Shown in pieces: positions 1 through 10,900 of a stretch of DNA of 64,000 bases (position 1 is the first letter of the stretch; every line of letters begins with the position of its first letter). The translations under genes and the position numbers were made by a program. This DNA comes from Sphingomonas sp. JC676 (GTDB lineage: Bacteria; Pseudomonadota; Alphaproteobacteria; Sphingomonadales; Sphingomonadaceae), in assembly GCF_014489075.1 (NCBI RefSeq), contig NZ_JACTGR010000005.1, positions 248,001-312,000 of the forward strand, in the 5' to 3' direction. A model generated the notes under the pieces. It was not told the DNA's origin. It ran no database searches and saw only the letters and a list, made by a program, of their open reading frames with translations.

Positions 1-1392
1 CGATTGCAGGATGCGGTCCACCGCGGCGTTGGTCCCGCCATAGATGCTCGGCTGGCCCGAAAGCGGCGTGGTCTGCACGCCGTCGCTGGTCACGCCGATC
101 TTGGCGAGGCTGTTCTCGAAGGTGGGCAATATGCCGAAAATGCCGATCGATCCGGTGATCGTGCTCGGTTCGGCGAAGATCGTGTCGCCCGAAGTCGACA
201 CCCAATAGCCGCCGCTCGCCGCGAGGCTGCCCATCGACACCACCACCGGCAGGCCCTTCGCCTTTGCCTGCAGCACCGCCTGGCGGATCTGCTCGGAGGC
301 GAGCGCCGATCCGCCCGGCGAATCGACGCGGACGACAAGCGCCTTCAGATTCTTGTTGGTCAGGCCCTTGAGGATCAGGTTGCTGATCGTGTCGCCGCCC
401 GCATGGCCGGGGCCGGCCTTGCCGTCGACGATCTCGCCGGCGACGGTAATCACGCCGATCGCGTCGCCAGTGCTCGGCGCCGGATTGGCGGCGAGCCAGT
501 CGCGCAGCCGGATCGCGTTGAAATTGCCCGCCACCTTGTCGCTGCGCGCGCCGACGATCTGGGCGACACGCTTGCCGAAGGCGATGCGGTCGCCGGTCTT
601 GTCGACGATGCCATAGGCCAGGTTCGCCTGGGCGATGTCGCCCTTGGCCGCGGCGATCACCTCGTCGGGCTTGGCGATGAACTCGGCGATCCGCGCCTTG
701 GGCCGCGCCTTGGCGATCGATTGCTGCCACTGGCCCAGGATCGATCCATACAGCGCCACGCTCGCCTCGCGCGCCTCGGGCGACATGTCGGCGCGGATAT
801 AGGGCTCGACCGCCGACTTGTACTTGCCGACCTTGTAGACGTGCGCGGTGACGCCGAGCTTGTCGATCAGCCCCTTATAGTAGAGCTGGCGCCCGCCCGG
901 CCCCATGAACATCGCGCCGCCCATCGGATGGACCCAGATCTCGTTGGCCGCCGATGCGATCTGATAGCTGTCGTCGGTATAGCCGGTGGCATAAGCGAGC
1001 ACCTGCTTGCCGCTCGCGCGCACCCGCGCCACCGCGTCGGCGACTTCGGTCACCGCCGCGGGATAGCCGCCCAGGAAGCGGTCCATGTCGAGCACCACGG
1101 CCTTGACCCGGCCATCGGTGCGCGCGGCATCGAGCGCGCGCAGCACGTCGCGCAGCCGGACCTGCCCCAGCGCCTTGCCGCCCCCGACATTCTGGAACGG
1201 ATCGGGCTGCTCGGGCTGCTCCACCAGCGTGCCGTCCAGCGCGACCACCAGCGCCCCGTCGCGGATCGCCGCGGCATTGGGCTTGTGCGAAAGCGCTGCG
1301 AACAGCCCGGCGAAGAACAGCAGCAACAGGACCAGGACCAGAAAGTCCTTGATCCCCACCAGAATTTTCCAAGCGCCTCGAACGAGCTTCAC
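1..1392 (-). CDS. sppA: Signal peptide peptidase SppA, long form (C-terminus cut by window edge)
   Basis: Membrane-anchored S49 serine protease that degrades leftover signal peptides at the periplasmic face of the inner membrane. Read from a GTG at 1392, the frame stays open to base 1, giving 464 codons of the usual ~600. A hydrophobic segment at residues 17-33 is the anchor. The family's Ser/Lys dyad is visible: Lys192 in YKSAVEP and Ser393 in AASGGYW, about 200 residues apart as in E. coli SppA. Both S49 half-domains are present and only the tail is missing. The start is non-ATG, and I see no strong Shine-Dalgarno. It diverges from groES, so the 1393-1618 region serves both genes. Family assignment is secure; the exact start is less so. 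Confidence 0.9.
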   Translation of the reverse strand, partial: MKLVRGAWKILVGIKDFLVLVLLLLFFAGLFAALSHKPNAAAIRDGALVVALDGTLVEQPEQPDPFQNVGGGKALGQVRLRDVLRALDAARTDGRVKAVVLDMDRFLGGYPAAVTEVADAVARVRASGKQVLAYATGYTDDSYQIASAANEIWVHPMGGAMFMGPGGRQLYYKGLIDKLGVTAHVYKVGKYKSAVEPYIRADMSPEAREASVALYGSILGQWQQSIAKARPKARIAEFIAKPDEVIAAAKGDIAQANLAYGIVDKTGDRIAFGKRVAQIVGARSDKVAGNFNAIRLRDWLAANPAPSTGDAIGVITVAGEIVDGKAGPGHAGGDTISNLILKGLTNKNLKALVVRVDSPGGSALASEQIRQAVLQAKAKGLPVVVSMGSLAASGGYWVSTSGDTIFAEPSTITGSIGIFGILPTFENSLAKIGVTSDGVQTTPLSGQPSIYGGTNAAVDRILQS

Positions 1393-1522
1393 GTAATGGC
1401 TCCTGCCAGAAGATGGCCCCCTGCTACCGGATGCCGAAAGCCGAGTAAACCGACTGTATTACTGTTACAATACAGAAGGCGAACGCATCGCCGTCCTCTG
1501 AAAACATATCGACGCGGACCCG

Positions 1523-1551
1523 TTGACGAATAGGCGGGCGCTACGCATATG
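1523..1551 (+). promoter_or_regulatory. Candidate groESL promoter
   Basis: TTGACG at 1523-1528 and CATATG at 1546-1551 are separated by 17 bp, which would place the transcription start about where the CIRCE element begins. The -35 is good and the -10 matches only three of six positions. A sigma-32-type alternative was looked for and not seen. Confidence 0.45.
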
Positions 1552-1559
1552 GCGGCCTG

Positions 1560-1586
1560 TTAGCACTCGGGGGATCTGAGTGCTAA
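1560..1586 (+). promoter_or_regulatory. CIRCE operator (HrcA binding site)
   Basis: Perfect 9-bp inverted repeat TTAGCACTC (1560-1568), 9-bp spacer, GAGTGCTAA (1578-1586), identical to the CIRCE consensus. It lies 32 bp upstream of the groES ATG. HrcA repressor binds this site in alphaproteobacterial groESL operons and releases on heat shock. hrcA itself is not in the window. Confidence 0.97.
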
Positions 1587-1618
1587 GCACGAATCAATCT
1601 TCTGAAGAGGAACTGGCA

Positions 1619-1906
1619 ATGAACTTCCGTCCGTTGCACGACCGCGTGCTCGTCCGCCGCGTCGAGGCCGAGGAAAAGACCGCCGGCGGCATCATCATCC
1701 CCGATACCGCCAAGGAAAAGCCGCAGGAAGGCGAAGTCGTCGCCGCGGGCACCGGCACCAAGACCGAGGATGGCAAGATCCTGCCGCTCGACGTCAAGGC
1801 CGGCGACAAGATCCTGTTCGGCAAGTGGTCGGGCACCGAGGTCAAGGTCAACGGTGAGGACCTCCTCATCATGAAGGAAAGCGACATTCTCGGGATCGTC
1901 GGCTGA
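1619..1906 (+). CDS. groES: Co-chaperonin GroES (Hsp10)
   Basis: 95-residue lid subunit that caps the GroEL ring during ATP-driven folding. The N-terminus [14 protein letters not shown] and the mobile-loop segment around [19 protein letters not shown] are typical of the family. I chose the ATG at 1619 over an in-frame upstream start at 1580, because the upstream start would sit inside the CIRCE element and GAAGAGG at 1602-1608 is a good ribosome site for 1619. First gene of a two-gene operon with groEL 62 bp downstream. Heat-shock control through CIRCE is expected. Confidence 0.98.
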   Translation: MNFRPLHDRVLVRRVEAEEKTAGGIIIPDTAKEKPQEGEVVAAGTGTKTEDGKILPLDVKAGDKILFGKWSGTEVKVNGEDLLIMKESDILGIVG

Positions 1907-1950
1907 ACCGAAGAGCCCTGAAGTTGATCAACTTCGTCAACCGACATTAA

Positions 1951-3612
<1,662 letters not shown>

Positions 3613-3755
3613 TCGAGAACGGCCTGGATTAGCCGCGCTAATTCAGGACTCGTTTCGATCCGGCCGGCGGGCCGGCGGCAACGCCGAACCCGTCCGACGA
3701 GCCCCGGCTTTGCCGGGGCCGGATCCAGGACCCCCAGCCCGCAAGGCTGGAAAAG

Positions 3756-3785
3756 AAGGGCCGGCGGAGCGATCCGCCGGCCCTT
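3756..3785 (+). terminator. Rho-independent-type terminator hairpin
   Basis: 13-bp perfect stem, AAGGGCCGGCGGA (3756-3768), GCGA loop, then its complement (3773-3785), ending in TTTCCTT. It lies 144 bp after groEL and can stop the groESL transcript. The 3613-3755 stretch contains no gene; it holds GC-rich palindromes around 3701-3719 and 3734-3750 that look like REP-type intergenic repeats. Confidence 0.6.
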
Positions 3786-3903
3786 TCCTTGCGGGGAGTC
3801 GCTCCATTCGTGAGACGAACGGACTTTCTTTCGAGACAAATTGAGGACAAGAACGGCTCGGATGAGCCGATTATTACGGCATCGAGTAACGGGGTGCGTA
3901 CAA

Positions 3904-4095
3904 GTGATCAATTGGATTGCCGGGCGGTCGCGCTGCCTGGGTGGCAAGCACGAGCGTTCGGAAAAGCACATTCGCCAGAGCGCGGACGAGAAGCATGTCA
4001 GCATCTGCCGCTACTGCCGCACGCCGATGAAACGGCGTGCCAAGCGCGATTGGGTCACGATCTCGCGGGCCGAATATCGCGCCGAGATCCGCTAG
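3904..4095 (+). CDS. Small Cys-rich conserved-type protein, function unknown
   Basis: 63-residue basic protein read from GTG at 3904 (an in-frame ATG at 3841 would give 84 residues with an unconvincing N-terminus). It carries a lone Cys in RCLGGKH, several His residues, and a CRYC pair near the C-terminus followed by a Lys/Arg-rich tail, so a small zinc site of the C-H-C-C kind is possible. Downstream, a 7-bp stem (4107-4113/4122-4128) followed by TTCCCTT could terminate it. I do not recognise a named family. An overlapping ORF in another frame (3789-4115) is the main alternative reading. Confidence 0.5.
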   Translation: MINWIAGRSRCLGGKHERSEKHIRQSADEKHVSICRYCRTPMKRRAKRDWVTISRAEYRAEIR

Positions 4096-4106
4096 CAGGT
4101 GTGTTG

Positions 4107-4128
4107 GCGCTTTAACGCAACAAAGCGC
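4107..4128 (+). terminator. Possible terminator hairpin
   Basis: GCGCTTT (4107-4113), 8-nt loop, AAAGCGC (4122-4128), followed by TTCCCTT, just after the small Cys-rich gene. The short stem and weak T run make this tentative. Confidence 0.35.
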
Positions 4129-4207
4129 TTCCCTTGCGGCACGGACCGCGACAATATCCGCTCCATCCTGCCGGCGTCCGCCGGTTTCCAGCGATGAGAG
4201 CCCATCC

Positions 4208-6070
4208 ATGACCGAACTCACTCGCCGTCAGGCGCTGTCCGCCGCCGCGCTTGCCGGCCTCGCCGCCGCCGTTCCCGCCTGGGCGCAGGATGCCGCCACG
4301 TCGACGGGCGCCGCCTGGGACCTGACCGAGCTCTATCCGAGCGACGCCGCCTGGGACGAAGCGCGCAAGGCCATGCTGGCCGCGATTCCGGGTGTCGCGA
4401 AATTCAAGGGCCGGCTGGGCGAAAGCGCCGATGTGCTTGCGCAGGCGCTGGTGGTCCAGTCGGATCTCGGCCGGACGATCGCGCGCGTCTACACCTATGC
4501 CAGCCTGAAGGGCGACGAGGACGTCCGCGTCTCCGCCTATCAGGAGAAACAGAGCCAGGCGATCGATCTCTACACGGCGTTCGGTGAGGCGACCGCCTGG
4601 GTTTCGCCCGAAATTCTGACAATCGGCCAGGCCAAGATCCAGGGCTTCGTCGCTGCCAATGCGACGCTCAAAGCGCGCTTCGATCACTATCTCGCCAACA
4701 TCGTCCGCCAGGCCTCGCACACGCTCGCGCCCGAGGGTGAATCGCTCCTCGCGAGCGTCTCGTCGCCGCTCCAGGCACCGGGCGACGTCAGCGGTCAGCT
4801 CCGCTCTTCGGACATCCCCTGGCCGACGATCACGCTCTCGACCGGCAAGCAGGTCCGCCTCGACAGCCAAGGCTATACGCTCAACCGCGACGCGCCCAAC
4901 CGGGCGGACCGCAAGGCGGTGTTCGACGCCTTCTGGACCGCGCACGGCAAGTTCCAGAACTCGTTCGGCGCGACCTATAACGCGCAGGTCAAGGGCGACA
5001 TCTTCTACGCCAAGGCGCGCAAATATCCGAGTTCGCTCGCTGCCGCGATTTCCGGCAACAACATTCCCGATACGGTTTATCGCACGCTGGTGGCGGAGGC
5101 GAACAAGGGCCTGCCGCAGCTCCACCGTTATTTCGACCTGCGCCGGCGCATGCTCAAGCTGCCGGACTTGCATTATTACGACATCTACCCGCCGCTCGTG
5201 TCGCTCGATCGGACGTTCACGCTCGATCAGATGCGGACCACCACGCTGGAGGCGGTCAAGCCGCTCGGCCCCGACTATCAGTCGCGCATCGCCAAGGCGA
5301 CCGCGGCGAAGTGGATGGATCCCCGCCCGCGCCCCGGCAAGCGCCCCGGCGCGTACATGAACCCCGGCGCGTTCGACGTGCATCCCTATCTGCTGCTCAA
5401 CCTGTCGGACAAATATGACGGGATGAGCACCTATGCCCACGAATGGGGTCACGCGCTCCACTCGCTGCTCGCCAATTCGGCCCAGCCCTATGACAAGGCT
5501 GATTACCCGATCTTCCTGGCGGAAATAGCCTCGACCGCGAACGAGCAGTTGCTCGTCGCGCACATGCTGAAGAACGCCAAGACCAAGGAAGAGAAGCTCT
5601 TCTATCTCGGCCAGCAGATGGAGAATTTCCGCGGCACCTTCTATCGCCAGACGATGTTCGCCGAGTTCGAACTGAAGGCGCACGACATGGCGGAGGCGGG
5701 CGAGGGCCTTTCGGGCGAGAAGTTCACCAGCGTCTATTTCGACCTGCTGAAACGCTATCACGGCCCGGCGATGGGCTTCGATCCGGCCTATGCCAACGAG
5801 TGGGCATTCATCCCCCACTTCTACAACAGCTTCTACGTCTATCAGTATGCCACCTGCATCGCGGCGGCGACCTATTTCGCCCAGCAGATCCTGAAGGGCG
5901 GCGCCAAGGAGCGCGACAATTATCTGAACGTGCTCAAGGCCGGCGGTTCGGATTATCCGGTCGACGTCCTCAAGCGCGCGGGCCTCGATATGGCGAGCCC
6001 TGCGCCCTATCAGGCGCTCGTCGCAGCCTTCAAGGATACGCTGGACCAGGCCGAGGCTTTGATCGCTTAA
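4208..6070 (+). CDS. pepF: M3-family oligoendopeptidase F-like metallopeptidase, Tat-exported
   Basis: 620-residue zinc peptidase that cleaves oligopeptides. The thermolysin-like signature HEWGH is at residues 411-415 within YAHEWGHALHSLL, and a downstream Glu-bearing helix (EIASTANEQLL) fits the third zinc ligand of M3 enzymes. The N-terminus MTELTRRQALSAAALAG is a twin-arginine signal followed by a hydrophobic stretch and an AWA-Q cleavage region, so it is predicted to be periplasmic; many PepF proteins are cytosolic, which makes the Tat signal notable. I chose the ATG at 4208 because it begins exactly at the signal peptide. Stands alone, convergent with the guanylyltransferase gene. Confidence 0.9.
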   Translation: MTELTRRQALSAAALAGLAAAVPAWAQDAATSTGAAWDLTELYPSDAAWDEARKAMLAAIPGVAKFKGRLGESADVLAQALVVQSDLGRTIARVYTYASLKGDEDVRVSAYQEKQSQAIDLYTAFGEATAWVSPEILTIGQAKIQGFVAANATLKARFDHYLANIVRQASHTLAPEGESLLASVSSPLQAPGDVSGQLRSSDIPWPTITLSTGKQVRLDSQGYTLNRDAPNRADRKAVFDAFWTAHGKFQNSFGATYNAQVKGDIFYAKARKYPSSLAAAISGNNIPDTVYRTLVAEANKGLPQLHRYFDLRRRMLKLPDLHYYDIYPPLVSLDRTFTLDQMRTTTLEAVKPLGPDYQSRIAKATAAKWMDPRPRPGKRPGAYMNPGAFDVHPYLLLNLSDKYDGMSTYAHEWGHALHSLLANSAQPYDKADYPIFLAEIASTANEQLLVAHMLKNAKTKEEKLFYLGQQMENFRGTFYRQTMFAEFELKAHDMAEAGEGLSGEKFTSVYFDLLKRYHGPAMGFDPAYANEWAFIPHFYNSFYVYQYATCIAAATYFAQQILKGGAKERDNYLNVLKAGGSDYPVDVLKRAGLDMASPAPYQALVAAFKDTLDQAEALIA

Positions 6071-6095
6071 CTTGGCGAACCATGCTCAAAGAATC

Positions 6096-6183
6096 CCGTT
6101 CGCCCTGAGCCTGTCGAAGGGCCCTCTTCCCTGAGCTCAACGCCAGGCGGATGGTCGCCCTTCGACGGGCTCAGGGCGAACGG
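6096..6183. repeat. 27-bp inverted repeat (REP-type), possible bidirectional terminator
   Basis: Arms 6096-6122 and 6157-6183 are complementary at 26 of 27 positions, separated by 34 nt. The arms contain the CCCTGAGCCTGTCGAAGGGC-type sequence that I recall as a recurrent intergenic repeat in sphingomonads. It fills the gap between two convergent genes, where a bidirectional terminator is expected. Confidence 0.75.
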
Positions 6184-6214
6184 AGAAGGAAAGCAGTCCA
6201 AGCCGACACCGTCA

Positions 6215-7270
6215 TCAGTGCTTCATCGCCTCGATGATCTTCTTCACTTCCTGGCTGCGCCCGCGCGGCAGCACCAGCACATCGTCGCCGGAGACCACCA
6301 CGATCAGGTCCTCGACGCCGACCAGCGCCACGCGCTTGCCAGTGTCGCCGCGCACCAGGCAATTGACGGTGTCGATCGCGATCACGTCGCCGCGGCAGAC
6401 ATTGCCTTGCCCGTCGCAGTCGCTGATCGCGTGGAGCGCATCCCAACTCCCCACATCGCTCCAGCCCATCGCAACCGGGACCACGGCCACGCGCGGAGCT
6501 TTTTCCATCACCGCATAGTCGATCGAATCCGCGGGGCATGCGGCGAATTCGTCCTCATCGGGCCAGATCCGCGCACCCTCGCGCCGCGCCTTGTCCATCG
6601 ACCGCTGCACCGCGACCAGCATCTCGGGCGCGTAGACGCTGAGCGCCCCCAGATACATGTCGGCGCGGAACAGGAAGATGCCGCCGTTCCAGGCATGGTC
6701 CCCCGCCGCGAGCATCGCCTCGGCCTTGTCGCGCGGGGGCTTCTCCACGAAGCTATCGACGCGGTGGACGCCCCCCGAGATCGCCTCGCCCACCTTGATC
6801 CAGCCATAGCCGGTCTCGGGCGAATCGGGCGAAATTCCGAAAGTAACCAGCCAGCCCTGCTCGACCAGCGGCAGCGCTGCCTCGATCGCCGCGTGGAAGG
6901 CTGCGACATCGGTAATGACGTGGTCCGAAGGCATCACCAGCAGAGGATCGCTGCCACCGCCGGCCGCTACCGCGGCGAGCGCGATCGCCGGCGCGGTGTT
7001 GCGGCCCATCGGCTCGAGGATCAGCGCCTGCGCAACGGCTTCCACCTCGGCGAGCTGCTCGTCGACCATGTCGGCATGGAAGGCATTGGCCACCACGATT
7101 GGCCTGGCGAAGCGCGCACCGGCAGTGCGGCGCGCGGTCAATTGGAGCATCGTCTCGTCGGCGGTCAGCGCCAGCAGCTGCTTGGGGCGCTCGGGGCGCG
7201 ACATGGGCCAAAGTCGTGTTCCCGATCCTCCCGACAGAATGACAGGAATGATCGGCTTCGAATCGGGCAT
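6215..7270 (-). CDS. manC: Mannose-1-phosphate guanylyltransferase (GDP-mannose pyrophosphorylase)
   Basis: Makes GDP-mannose from mannose-1-phosphate and GTP for exopolysaccharide or glycan synthesis. The nucleotidyltransferase signature LSGGSGTRLWPMSR is near the N-terminus, followed by the Mn-binding and sugar-binding segments (MPSDHVI, FVEKPP, WNGGIFLF). At 351 residues it has only the transferase plus a short left-handed helix tail, without the phosphomannose isomerase domain of ~470-residue ManC/AlgA proteins. I prefer ATG 7270 (GGAA 9 nt upstream) over GTG 7285. It diverges from the EpsB-type sugar transferase operon, which fits joint control of sugar-nucleotide supply and polymer synthesis. 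Confidence 0.93.
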   Translation of the reverse strand: MPDSKPIIPVILSGGSGTRLWPMSRPERPKQLLALTADETMLQLTARRTAGARFARPIVVANAFHADMVDEQLAEVEAVAQALILEPMGRNTAPAIALAAVAAGGGSDPLLVMPSDHVITDVAAFHAAIEAALPLVEQGWLVTFGISPDSPETGYGWIKVGEAISGGVHRVDSFVEKPPRDKAEAMLAAGDHAWNGGIFLFRADMYLGALSVYAPEMLVAVQRSMDKARREGARIWPDEDEFAACPADSIDYAVMEKAPRVAVVPVAMGWSDVGSWDALHAISDCDGQGNVCRGDVIAIDTVNCLVRGDTGKRVALVGVEDLIVVVSGDDVLVLPRGRSQEVKKIIEAMKH

Positions 7271-7436
7271 GCGCAACGGTTCCACTTCACCATCTATCTA
7301 GGTACTTGCTCCCGAACATAAAACAGTGCGTCCCCACAACGGTTTCGCAGACAGGCCTCAATTTTTTTCTGTTCGGGATCTGGCAGCGCCGTCATGTCGG
7401 ATTCGTTTACACTTCGCCCGTAAAGCGGAACACGCA

Positions 7437-8825
7437 ATGATCCGCTTGTTCAAGCATTACGTGCCGAATGCCGTGCTGCTGCTCGGCATGCTGGACATCA
7501 TCCTGCTCGTCGTGGCGGGCGAGGCCGGCTGGCTGATGCGCGCACACCAGATCGACATGCTGCCGGCGCCGATCGCGACGCGCTGGCCGCAGCTCGCGAC
7601 CTTCGCCTTCACGCTCGAAGTCGCGATGATTGCGGTCGGGGTCTATGGCGCCGACGCGCTCCAGTCGCTCCGCTTCGCCACTGCGCGGCTGATCGTCGCG
7701 ATCGCGTTGGGCGTGATCGGGCTGAGCGTGGTCTATTTCCTCGTGCCCCAGATCAGCTTCTGGCGCTCGAACCTGCTCTTCGCGGCGCCGGCGGCGATCG
7801 CGATGCTGATGTTCCTGCGCATCCTGCTGGGCAAGGCGCTGGGCAGCCAGGCCTTCAAGCGCCGCATCGTCGTGCTCGGGGCCGGCCCGCGCGCCGCGCG
7901 GCTCAAGGTCCTCTCCAAGACCCCCGGCGCCGGATTCGCCGTCGTCGGCTATGTCGCGATGAGCGAAGCCAACCGCGTGATCCCCGAAGCGATCAACCGC
8001 GATGCGATCTACAATCTCGCCGACCATGTCGTGCTCCTGAACGCCAGCGAAGTCGTCCTCGCGCTCGAGGAGCGCCGCAACGCGCTGCCGCTCAAGGACC
8101 TGCTGCGGATCAAGACCACCGGCGTCCATGTCAACGAGATCTCGACCTTTCTCGAGCGCGAGACCGGGCGCGTCGATCTCGACAGCGTCAATCCCAGCTG
8201 GCTGATCTTCTCCGACGGCTTTTCGTCGGGCCGCATGCTGTCGAGCGTGTTCAAGCGGCTGTTCGACATCACCGCGAGCTCGATCCTGCTTGTCCTGATG
8301 CTGCCGCTGATCCTCGTCACTGCGATCGCGGTCAAGCTGGAGAGCAAAGGTCCCGCACTCTACCGCCAGCGCCGCGTCGGCCTGTATGGCCAGGGCTTCG
8401 ACGTCATCAAGCTGCGCTCGATGCGCCAGGATGCCGAAGTCGCCGGCAAGGCGGTCTGGGCCGAGAAGGACGATCCGCGCATCACCCGTGTCGGCCGCAT
8501 CATCCGCAAGTGCCGCGTCGACGAGCTGCCGCAATGCTGGAGCGTGCTCAAGGGCGAGATGAGCTTTGTCGGCCCGCGTCCCGAGCGCCCGCAATTCGTC
8601 GAGGATCTCGAGCAGAAGCTGCCTTATTATGCCGAGCGCCACATGGTGAAGCCGGGCATCACCGGCTGGGCGCAGATCAACTATCCCTATGGCGCCTCGA
8701 TCGAGGATTCGCGCCAGAAGCTCGAATATGACTTGTTCTACGCCAAGAACTATTCGCCCTTCCTCGACCTGCTGATCCTGCTCCAGACGTTGCGGGTGGT
8801 GCTCTTCCCCGAAGGCGCTCGGTGA
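7437..8825 (+). CDS. Polyprenyl-phosphate sugar transferase, EpsB/TIGR03013-like
   Basis: 462-residue membrane enzyme that would transfer the first sugar phosphate to undecaprenyl phosphate. About four N-terminal membrane spans precede a Rossmann-like domain starting at VVLGAGPRAARL, then a further span near residue 290 and the catalytic bacterial sugar-transferase domain with YRQRRVGLYGQGFDVIKLRSM-type and GPRPERPQF motifs. Start at ATG 7437 behind AAAGCGGAA; the frame stays open upstream to 7326, but that extension lacks membrane character. Its stop overlaps the prsK start (TGATG), marking a tight operon with prsK-prsR-prsT. Members of this subfamily are typically linked to exosortase/PEP-CTERM loci. 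Confidence 0.88.
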   Translation: MIRLFKHYVPNAVLLLGMLDIILLVVAGEAGWLMRAHQIDMLPAPIATRWPQLATFAFTLEVAMIAVGVYGADALQSLRFATARLIVAIALGVIGLSVVYFLVPQISFWRSNLLFAAPAAIAMLMFLRILLGKALGSQAFKRRIVVLGAGPRAARLKVLSKTPGAGFAVVGYVAMSEANRVIPEAINRDAIYNLADHVVLLNASEVVLALEERRNALPLKDLLRIKTTGVHVNEISTFLERETGRVDLDSVNPSWLIFSDGFSSGRMLSSVFKRLFDITASSILLVLMLPLILVTAIAVKLESKGPALYRQRRVGLYGQGFDVIKLRSMRQDAEVAGKAVWAEKDDPRITRVGRIIRKCRVDELPQCWSVLKGEMSFVGPRPERPQFVEDLEQKLPYYAERHMVKPGITGWAQINYPYGASIEDSRQKLEYDLFYAKNYSPFLDLLILLQTLRVVLFPEGAR

Positions 8826-10900
8826 TGGCGGGGGCGCTCACGCTCTGGACGCACGCGCTGGCGGCCTTGCTGTTCGGCGCGCTCACCCTGCTGGCGCTGC
8901 GGCCCCGGGAGAACGCCGCGCCGCGCCGTTCGCTCGCGCTCGCGCTGGCCATGACCGCGCTCTGGGCGCTGGCGGTGTCGGGCATCGGCGGCGACGAGAT
9001 GGTGACGCGCGCTGCAGAGGCGCTGCGCAACCTCGCCTGGCTGGGCTTCATGATCATGCTGCATCGGCGCGACGCCAGCGCCCGCCCTCCTATTGCACTC
9101 GGCACCGTCTATGGCGTCGTGGCGCTGGTCGGGCTGGGCGCGCTCGCGCTCCATGTCGTCGCGGTCGCGGGCGAGCCGGATATGGCGCTACCGATCGAGA
9201 ACGCCGCTTTGCTGCTGCGCATGCTCGTCGCGGTGACGGCGCTCGTGCTCGTCCAGGCGCTCTATTCGGCGGTGACGCCCGCCACCGGTGGCGGGCTGCG
9301 CTGGATGGTGGTCGCGCTGGCGGGATTGTGGTTCACCGATTTCGCGGTGTTCAGTACGGCCTATCTGACCGGCGACGCCATGCCCGAACTGACCGTGGCG
9401 CGCGGTGCCGCGATAGTGCTGGTCGCGCTGGCGATGGGCGTGGGGCTCCAGCGCAAGGGCGAATGGAACGTCCAGGTGTCGCGCACCGTCGCCTATCAGT
9501 CGCTGTCGCTCGTCGCCATCGGCGCCTATTTCGCATTGCTCGCGCTCGCCACCAGCGCGATCGCCACCGTCGGCGGCGCCAATGCGCGCATCCTCCAGAC
9601 CGCCTTCGTCTTCGGCTCGACCGCCGCGATCCTCACCCTTGTCTCGAACAGCTGGCTGCGCGCCTTTGTGAAGGTGAAGCTCGCCAAGCATCTCTTCCGC
9701 CACCGCTACGACTATCGCGCCGAATGGATGCGCTTCACCGAGACCCTCGGCGCGCCCGAGGGCGCCGCGCCGCTCGACGAACGCATCGTCAAGGCGGTCG
9801 CCGACCTGACCGATTCGCCCGCCGGCCTGCTGCTCGTGCCCGACGGTACCGGCCTCGGGCCGGGCGCCGCATGGAACTGGGACCACAGCACCTTGCCCGT
9901 CACCGGCGACGCCGCGCTCGCCCAGCACCTCGAGGAGACCGGCCGCATCCTCGAGCTCGACCTGCTCCGCCGCGCGCAGACCGATGGCGCGGAGACCGCC
10001 GCGGTGCCGCAATGGATGCTCGATCTCGGCCAGGCCTGGGTGCTGGTGCCGCTGCCGCATATGGGCAGCCTGGTCGGCGCGATCCTGCTCGCGCGCCCGC
10101 CCGTGCCGCGCGCGCTCGACTGGGAGGATTTCGACCTGCTCAAGGTCGCCGGCCGCCAGGCCGCGAGCTATCTCGCCGAGGAACGCGCACAGGGAGCGCT
10201 CGCCGATGCGCAGCGCTTCGACGAGTTCAATCGCCGCTTCGCCTTCATCCTGCACGACATCAAGAATCTGGTCAGCCAGCTGACCCTCACCGCGCGCAAT
10301 GCCGAGCGGCACGCCGACAAGCCTGAGTTCCGCGCCGACATGGTGGCGACTCTGAAGGATTCGTCCGAGCGGATGAACGCGCTCCTCGCCCGCCTCTCGC
10401 AGCACAACCGCGCCCGTGCCGATGCGCCTCATGCCGTCGAGATCGTGCCGCTGGTCGAGCGCATCGCCGACGGGCGCCGCGGTCAGCATCCGGTGGCGGT
10501 GTCGGGCATTCGCGCCGCGGTCGCCTTGGCGGATCCGGCGGGGCTCGAGCAACTGCTCGGCCATCTCGTCCAGAACGCGATCGACGCGAGCCCCGCCAAC
10601 GAACCTGTCACGCTCGGCATTGCTGCCGACGGCGTCCAGGTCGTGATCGACGTGATCGACAAGGGCTGCGGCATGTCCCCGGCATTCGTGCGCGACAAAT
10701 TGTTCAAGCCATTCGTCTCGTCCAAGCCCGGCGGCTTCGGCATCGGCGCGTTCGAGGCGCAGCAGCTCGCCACCGCCATGCAGGCCCGGATCGAGGTCAT
10801 GTCGCGCGAAGGCGAAGGCAGCCGTTTCCGCGTCATCCTGGGGGCCGCGCACGCCGCCGACTTACCTTTGGCCGACAAATCCGTGGGCAGAGCCGCATGA
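8825..10900 (+). CDS. prsK: XrtA/PEP-CTERM-associated sensor histidine kinase PrsK
   Basis: 691-residue membrane kinase. Residues 1-290 form a polytopic hydrophobic region of about eight spans, followed by a GAF-like sensory domain, then the HisKA-like box with the phospho-acceptor His477 in FILHDIKN. ATPase boxes follow: LGHLVQNAIDASP (N box), DKGCGMS (G1) and the FGIGAFEAQQL region (G2). Architecture and neighbours match the PrsK family described for exosortase systems. Start ATG 8825 overlaps the upstream stop by one base, and its end overlaps prsR by four bases, so the kinase and its cognate regulator are translationally coupled. The signal sensed is unknown. Confidence 0.9.
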   Translation: MAGALTLWTHALAALLFGALTLLALRPRENAAPRRSLALALAMTALWALAVSGIGGDEMVTRAAEALRNLAWLGFMIMLHRRDASARPPIALGTVYGVVALVGLGALALHVVAVAGEPDMALPIENAALLLRMLVAVTALVLVQALYSAVTPATGGGLRWMVVALAGLWFTDFAVFSTAYLTGDAMPELTVARGAAIVLVALAMGVGLQRKGEWNVQVSRTVAYQSLSLVAIGAYFALLALATSAIATVGGANARILQTAFVFGSTAAILTLVSNSWLRAFVKVKLAKHLFRHRYDYRAEWMRFTETLGAPEGAAPLDERIVKAVADLTDSPAGLLLVPDGTGLGPGAAWNWDHSTLPVTGDAALAQHLEETGRILELDLLRRAQTDGAETAAVPQWMLDLGQAWVLVPLPHMGSLVGAILLARPPVPRALDWEDFDLLKVAGRQAASYLAEERAQGALADAQRFDEFNRRFAFILHDIKNLVSQLTLTARNAERHADKPEFRADMVATLKDSSERMNALLARLSQHNRARADAPHAVEIVPLVERIADGRRGQHPVAVSGIRAAVALADPAGLEQLLGHLVQNAIDASPANEPVTLGIAADGVQVVIDVIDKGCGMSPAFVRDKLFKPFVSSKPGGFGIGAFEAQQLATAMQARIEVMSREGEGSRFRVILGAAHAADLPLADKSVGRAA

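Noticed and set aside
4112..5818. 568-codon minus-strand ORF over the oligoendopeptidase
   Set aside because: The plus-strand reading has HEWGH and a Tat signal; the antisense one has no motif.
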